From Lolium rigidum (Eukaryota; Streptophyta; Magnoliopsida; Poales; Poaceae), in NCBI RefSeq assembly GCF_022539505.1, contig NC_061510.1, positions 35,117,047-35,181,046 of the forward strand: a DNA stretch of 64,000 bases. The letters run 5' to 3'. Within the stretch, counting starts at the first letter, position 1; every line of letters starts with the position of its first letter. The position numbers were made by a program, and so were the translations under genes. Below the pieces are notes generated by a model, which was not told the origin of the DNA, ran no database searches, and saw only the letters and a program-made list of their open reading frames with translations. Below are positions 59,949-64,000 of this stretch, piece by piece.

Positions 59949-61541
59949 TGATGACGCGTAAAGCACACGCCCATTGGGAACCCCAAGTGGAAGGTGTGAT
60001 GCGTACGACGACAGAAGTTTCCCTCGCATAGAAACCAAGGTTTATCGAGCCGATAGGAGTCAAGAAGCATGTTGAAGGTTGATGGCGGCGGGATGTAGTG
60101 CGGCGCAACACCGGGGATTCCGCGCCAACGTGGAACCTGCACAACACAACCAAAGTACTTTGCCCCAACGAAACAGCGAGGTTGTCAATCTCACCGGCTT
60201 GCTGTAACAAAGGATTAGATGTATAGTGTGGATGATGATTGTTTGCAAAGAACGGTAAAACAATAGCAGCAGATTGTATTTCAGTATAAAAGAATGGACC
60301 GGGGTCCACAGTTCACTAGAGGTGTCTCTCCCATAAGATAGCATGTTGGGTGAACAAATTACGATCGGGCAATTGACAAATAGAGAGGGCATAACAATGC
60401 ACATACATGATATGATGAATATTGTGAGATTTAATTGGGCATTACGACAAAGTACATAGACCGCTATCCAGCATGCATCTATGCCTAAAAAGTCCACCTT
60501 CGAGGTTATCATCCGAACCCCTTCCGGTATTAAGTTGCAAAGCAACGAGACAATTGCATTAAGTATGGTGAGTAATGTAATCAATAACTACATCCTCGAA
60601 CATAGCATCAATGTTTTATCCCTAGTGGCAACAAGACATCCACAACCTTAGAACTTTACGTCACTGTCCCGGATTTAATGGAGGCATGAACCCACTATCG
60701 AGCATAAATACTCCCTCTTGGAGTTAAGAGCAAAAACTTGGCCGCAGCCTCTACTAATAACGGAGAGCATGCAAGATCATAAACAACACATAGGTAATAG
60801 ATTGATAATCAACATAACATAGTATTCTCTATCCATCGGATCCCGACAAACACAACATATAGAATTACGGATAGATGATCTTGATCATGTTAGGCAGCTC
60901 ACAAGATCCGACAATGAAGCACATCAGGAGAAGACAACCATCTAGCTACCGCTATGGACCCATAGTCCAGGGGTGAACTACTCACTCATCACTCCGAGAG
61001 CGACCATGGCGGTGAAGAGTCCTCCGGGAGATGAATCCCCTCTCCGGCAGGGTGCCGGAGGTGATCTCCGAGAATCCCCCGAGATGGGATTGGCGGCGGC
61101 GGCGTCTCGGTGAGGTTTTCCGTATCGTGGCTCTCGGTATCGGGGGTTTCGCGACGAAGGCTTTAAGTAGGCGGAAGGGCAACGCGGGGGGCCACACGAG
61201 GGCCCCACACGCCAGGGCCGCGCGGCCTAGGGCTGGGCCGCGCCGCCTTGTTGTGGCGGCGCCTCGTGGCCCCACTTCCTTTCCCCCTCGGTCTTCTGGA
61301 ATCTTCGTGAAAAAATAGGACCCTGGGCATTGATTTCGTCCAATTCCGAGAATATTTCTTTACTAGGATTTCTGAAACCAAAAACAGCAGTAAAACGACG
61401 AAGCGGCTCTTCGGCATCTCGTTAGTAGGTTAGTGCCGAGAAAATGCATAAATACGACATATAATGTGTATAAAACATGTAGATATCATCAATAATGTGG
61501 CATGGAACATAAGAAATTATCGATACGTCGGAGACGTATCA
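59949..61541 (-). repeat. 5' LTR (right) of the Athila-like element
   Basis: 1593 bp partner of 53393-54978, followed by the TSD ggggg at 61542-61546. Confidence 0.9.
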
Positions 61542-61669
61542 GGGGGTGCGAAGATGTGGCCCGTCGTGGAACATGTGCCGGCACTGGGACGCATGGACGT
61601 GTGCTAAGAGGGGACATTCCTGGCTTGGGGCTGATCGACGAGGGCGTCGATCTTCAAAGGAGGGATGAG

Positions 61670-61917
61670 TGTGACATCCTGGCCCAGGGCTTAATAGGAT
61701 TGATAGAATACTCATACCAACAAATCGTAACTTCTTTTCTGGAAGCTCATCTCCAAAGAACTCCGGGTTAAGCGTGCTTGGTCTGGAACGATTCGAGGAT
61801 GGGCGACTTTCAGGAAGTTGACATGAAAAGACTAGTGTTGGTCAGTGGGGCCACTATAGAGATCCTAGAGAGCTATCAGGGGTGACATGCTTGGCCGGGG
61901 GTGGTCGGGGTGTTACA
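61670..61917 (+). repeat. Cassandra TRIM 3' LTR, complete
   Basis: 248 bp, TGTGACATCC...GTGTTACA. The 5S-like segment includes gaactccgggttaagcgtgc and gaggatgggcgact. A further ~25-bp fragment of this LTR (gggtgacatgctcggccggg) recurs at about 62202-62226. Confidence 0.88.
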
Positions 61918-62170
61918 ACCATTGCTTCTTCGTTGTCCGGACTTGTGAGTGCGGTTGAGGTCGATACCTTGCCCAAACATCTCCAATGACATCGGGCGGA
62001 GATCGCCAAGCCGGGAGAGCACGCTTCCGGGCCTCCCATGGACCCCGCCCTAGGATGGTGTATGTGGGTTGGCGTCTAGGGTTGAAGAGGAGGCCGGCCA
62101 CTCAGCATCGACGTGACAGATCTCGTCGAGGACGCACCGGCCACAACATGGCCAGGGGGATCTAAAGGGA
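61918..62170. other. Intergenic DNA, nothing recognised
   Basis: GC-rich, short frames only. Confidence 0.3.
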
Positions 62171-62356
62171 TTACCACACCTTTTTTGATGAGAGCTGCCA
62201 TGGGTGACATGCTCGGCCGGGGGTGATTTGTCGGCCTCTCTTCGGCCTGCGCGCTTCTCCGACTCGACCCGACGTGAAATCCTTGGTGAGCTTCTTTGGC
62301 TTAGTCAGCTTCTTGCTAGGGGCAGCCGGCGCGGCGGGAGTGGCGGCGGGATCCAT
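62171..62356 (-). pseudogene. Short Lys/Ala-rich ORF fragment, possibly from a transposon gene
   Basis: The minus frame begins MDPAATPAAPAAPSKKLTKP and is basic. It looks like the N-terminus of a nuclear or transposon-borne protein, but no domain is present to name it. A second copy of part of it (gacgtgaaatccttgg on plus) lies at 63557-63572, just after the assembly gap, where an LTR interrupts it. Confidence 0.35.
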
Positions 62357-62459
62357 CGCTTCTGCTGGATTTTCCGCCAGCCAAATTTCTGTGGATGGTT
62401 TTTTGGAGGGAATGGAGTGGTTTGTGTGCTACTGGCTGGAGGGACCGTGATGATGTAGG

Positions 62460-63420
62460 GGAAGACACGGGAGAGCGAGCACGCTGTCCGGCCTGACGAA
62501 TCGAAGGTCTAAATTTGATGAATAGATGGATCAGTCCACGCGAGTCGTACCATTAAAAAAGCTAATTTACATAAGCCTAAACTAAAATAGATCGTCCCGC
62601 TCGAGATTCTCATCTTATCGAGAACGAGAACCATGTTGGGTCACCATCTTGTGACACGGATCAGTACAGGCTCACATGCTCCAACGAGCATGCTAGAAAA
62701 CACCAAAGATAGATGGATACTGTCAGGAGCCGCGGAGAAAATTATCGCTTCCTCAGTAAGTACCATAAAAAATCTTTAAAAAATACTTTCTTCTATCATA
62801 AATAGATATTTTAGATCTGTTTAAATTTAAATGGGCCTATATACACTAAATAATGTTTATGTACATCTAAACTTTAATAAATTTAAGCCGAATTGAGTTC
62901 ATATATAATACCACAGAAAACTCATGGCATAAAAATGCACTATAGTATTATATAGGAAATTAGAGAAAGACGGAAAGACGAGGCGTTTTGATACCCAGGA
63001 GTCTTCCCGGTTCTTAAAATGTCTTTTAAATGTAGTTCAAAATGTTAAAAAAAATGAAATAAGAAATCAGCGACTACATCTTGACATTATATGTGCTCGT
63101 GAAGTTGTTTGCGGAAAAACGATATCTTTCATGTCGTGTGCAAAAATGACAAAATTTGATGTTTTAAAAAACTTTTCACGAGACATTTCTTCATTTCTTT
63201 TAGGCAAGATATAAAAAACGTTAATTTTTCGGAAAATTTAGCGCGCGCACATATAATATCAGCACATAGGCGTTAATTTTTTGTTCCGATTTTTTTGATA
63301 ACGTTTTTCTCGGGTAGCAGGCGAACCTGTCTTTGAATAAACAATACATGGACAATTTTACCCTTGATGTTATTTTTCTCTTACGCCCCACCGCGCCGTC
63401 CCATCCCCACCCCACTATCC

Positions 63421-63451
<31 letters not shown>

Positions 63452-63453
63452 GC
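62460..63453. other. Intergenic DNA before the gap
   Basis: AT-rich with a decayed repeat-like stretch near 62770-62890 and one near 63030-63310 of T- and A-runs. It ends in a (ccg)n tract that runs into the gap. No gene recognised. Confidence 0.35.
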
Positions 63454-63553
63454 NNNNNNNNNNNNNNNNNNNNNNNNNNNNNNNNNNNNNNNNNNNNNNN
63501 NNNNNNNNNNNNNNNNNNNNNNNNNNNNNNNNNNNNNNNNNNNNNNNNNNNNN
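63454..63553. other. Assembly gap (100 N)
   Basis: Exactly 100 N, a conventional placeholder length, so the real gap size is unknown. It follows a ccg-repeat tract. Confidence 0.99.
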
Positions 63554-63578
63554 CGCCCGACGTGAAATCCTTGGCGAG

Positions 63579-64000
63579 TGATGTCTACGGGAGCTTCTAT
63601 TCTTGTAGACAGTGTTGGGCCTCCAAGAGCAGAGGTTTGTAGAACAGCAGCAAGTTTCCCTTAAGTGGATCACCCAAGGTTTATCGAATCTCGTGGAGGA
63701 AGAGGTCAAAGATATCCCTCTCATGCAACCCTGCAACCACAAAGCAAGAAGTCTCTTGTGTCCCCAACACACCTAATAGGTGCACTAGTTCGGCGAAGAG
63801 ATAGTGAAATACATGTGGCATGAATAAGTAGTAGCAACGGCACCAGAACAAGTGCTTTGCCCAGGACAGTAAACAAGCAGTAGTAACGCAAGCAGTAGTA
63901 ACGCAAGTAAAACAAGAAACAAGCAGCGATAGCAGTATTTAGGAACAAGGCCTAGGGATTAGACTTTCACTAGTGGACACTCTCAACATTGATCACATAA
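63579..64000. mobile_element. 5' end of an LTR retrotransposon, runs off right edge
   Basis: Begins TGATGTCTACGGGAGC directly after ccttggcgag, interrupting the ORF fragment. The sequence ttcttgtagacagtgttggg, gcagcaagtttcccttaagt and aacaagcagcgatagcagta is like Triticeae gypsy LTRs I recognise in style. The interior is out of the window, so lineage and strand are not determined. Confidence 0.7.

Larger units (their letters stand above)
53393..61541 (-). mobile_element. Ty3/gypsy LTR retrotransposon, Athila-like, gag-protease only
   Basis: LTRs of 1586 and 1593 bp start TGATGACGCG; the right one ends GACGTATCA. The target-site duplication ggggg lies at 53388-53392 and 61542-61546. On minus, the PBS-like agcgccgttgccgggg lies just inside the right LTR after a short spacer, and the PPT-like aagcttggggatgct abuts the left LTR. 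Gag and protease remnants lie at 59695-57577. The remaining ~2.6 kb up to the 3' LTR has no RT, RNase H or integrase, so this is a non-autonomous element that needs enzymes from a relative. The lineage is inferred from the protease and gag style; the family was not named. Confidence 0.88.
53134..61917 (+). mobile_element. Cassandra TRIM retrotransposon split by a gypsy insertion
   Basis: Terminal-repeat retrotransposon in miniature with no coding capacity. 5' LTR 53134-53339, PBS at 53340-53353, left internal part to 53392. The right internal part 61542-61669 and 3' LTR 61670-61917 follow after an 8.1-kb gypsy element. Removing the insert and one copy of ggggg restores a short continuous interior, as expected for a TRIM. 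Confidence 0.85.

Overview
This is plant nuclear DNA, almost certainly from a Triticeae grass (wheat, barley or a relative). Host genes have GT-AG introns and GC-rich first exons. The repeats are typical of that group: a tRNA-derived Au SINE, Stowaway MITEs, a CACTA transposon of about 21 kb, a Cassandra TRIM carrying a 5S-like sequence, and nested Ty3/gypsy LTR elements. No bacterial, organellar or viral features were seen.

1-22 kb is the genic part. A cysteinyl-tRNA synthetase gene (minus strand, first three exons, running off the left edge) lies downstream of a complete 18-exon mitochondrial chaperonin gene (CPN60, minus, 2629-7477, 576 aa). CPN60 is head-to-head with a 7-exon ING-type PHD-finger gene (plus, 7887-11017, 246 aa). 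Their 409-bp spacer holds TGGGCC-type site II elements and a telo-box. After a repeat-rich spacer (11-17 kb: three diverged duplicated blocks, a LINE tail, Stowaway-like MITEs, an Au SINE, a ~0.45 kb tandem duplication) comes a 5-coding-exon gene with VARLMGL, DUF3741-like and DUF4378-like features (plus, 18471-21987, 876 aa), probably a TON1-recruiting-motif/LONGIFOLIA-type microtubule protein.

22-29.5 kb is intergenic. It holds a TIR element, a 1.4-kb LINE-like retroposon with a hAT MITE nested in it (both with exact target-site duplications), a second small retroposon, and a mosaic ~2.5-kb fold-back element with tRNA-like modules.

29544-50641 is one CACTA element (3-bp TSD cta). It carries a broken tnp2 transposase, a second broken minus-strand gene ending in an Ulp1/C48-protease-like domain, and a third plus-strand gene of unknown function. 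A Tat-lineage-like gypsy element (33758-43510, TSD tcggg) sits 8 bp upstream of the second gene. It has lost gag, protease and part of RT but keeps RNase H and integrase remnants, plus two plus-strand (antisense) genes, at least one of them spliced.

53.1-61.9 kb is a Cassandra TRIM split by a gypsy element of Athila-like type (53393-61541, TSD ggggg) that encodes only gag-protease. The window ends with a small ORF fragment, a 100-N assembly gap and the start of another LTR.

One caution affects all TE reading frames: LTR pairs that should be near-identical disagree mainly at CAG/CTG sites, with CAG, CGAG, CGA and CGG alternating. This suggests consensus-calling errors at methylated CHG sites, so some TE frameshifts, and LTR ages based on divergence, may not be real.
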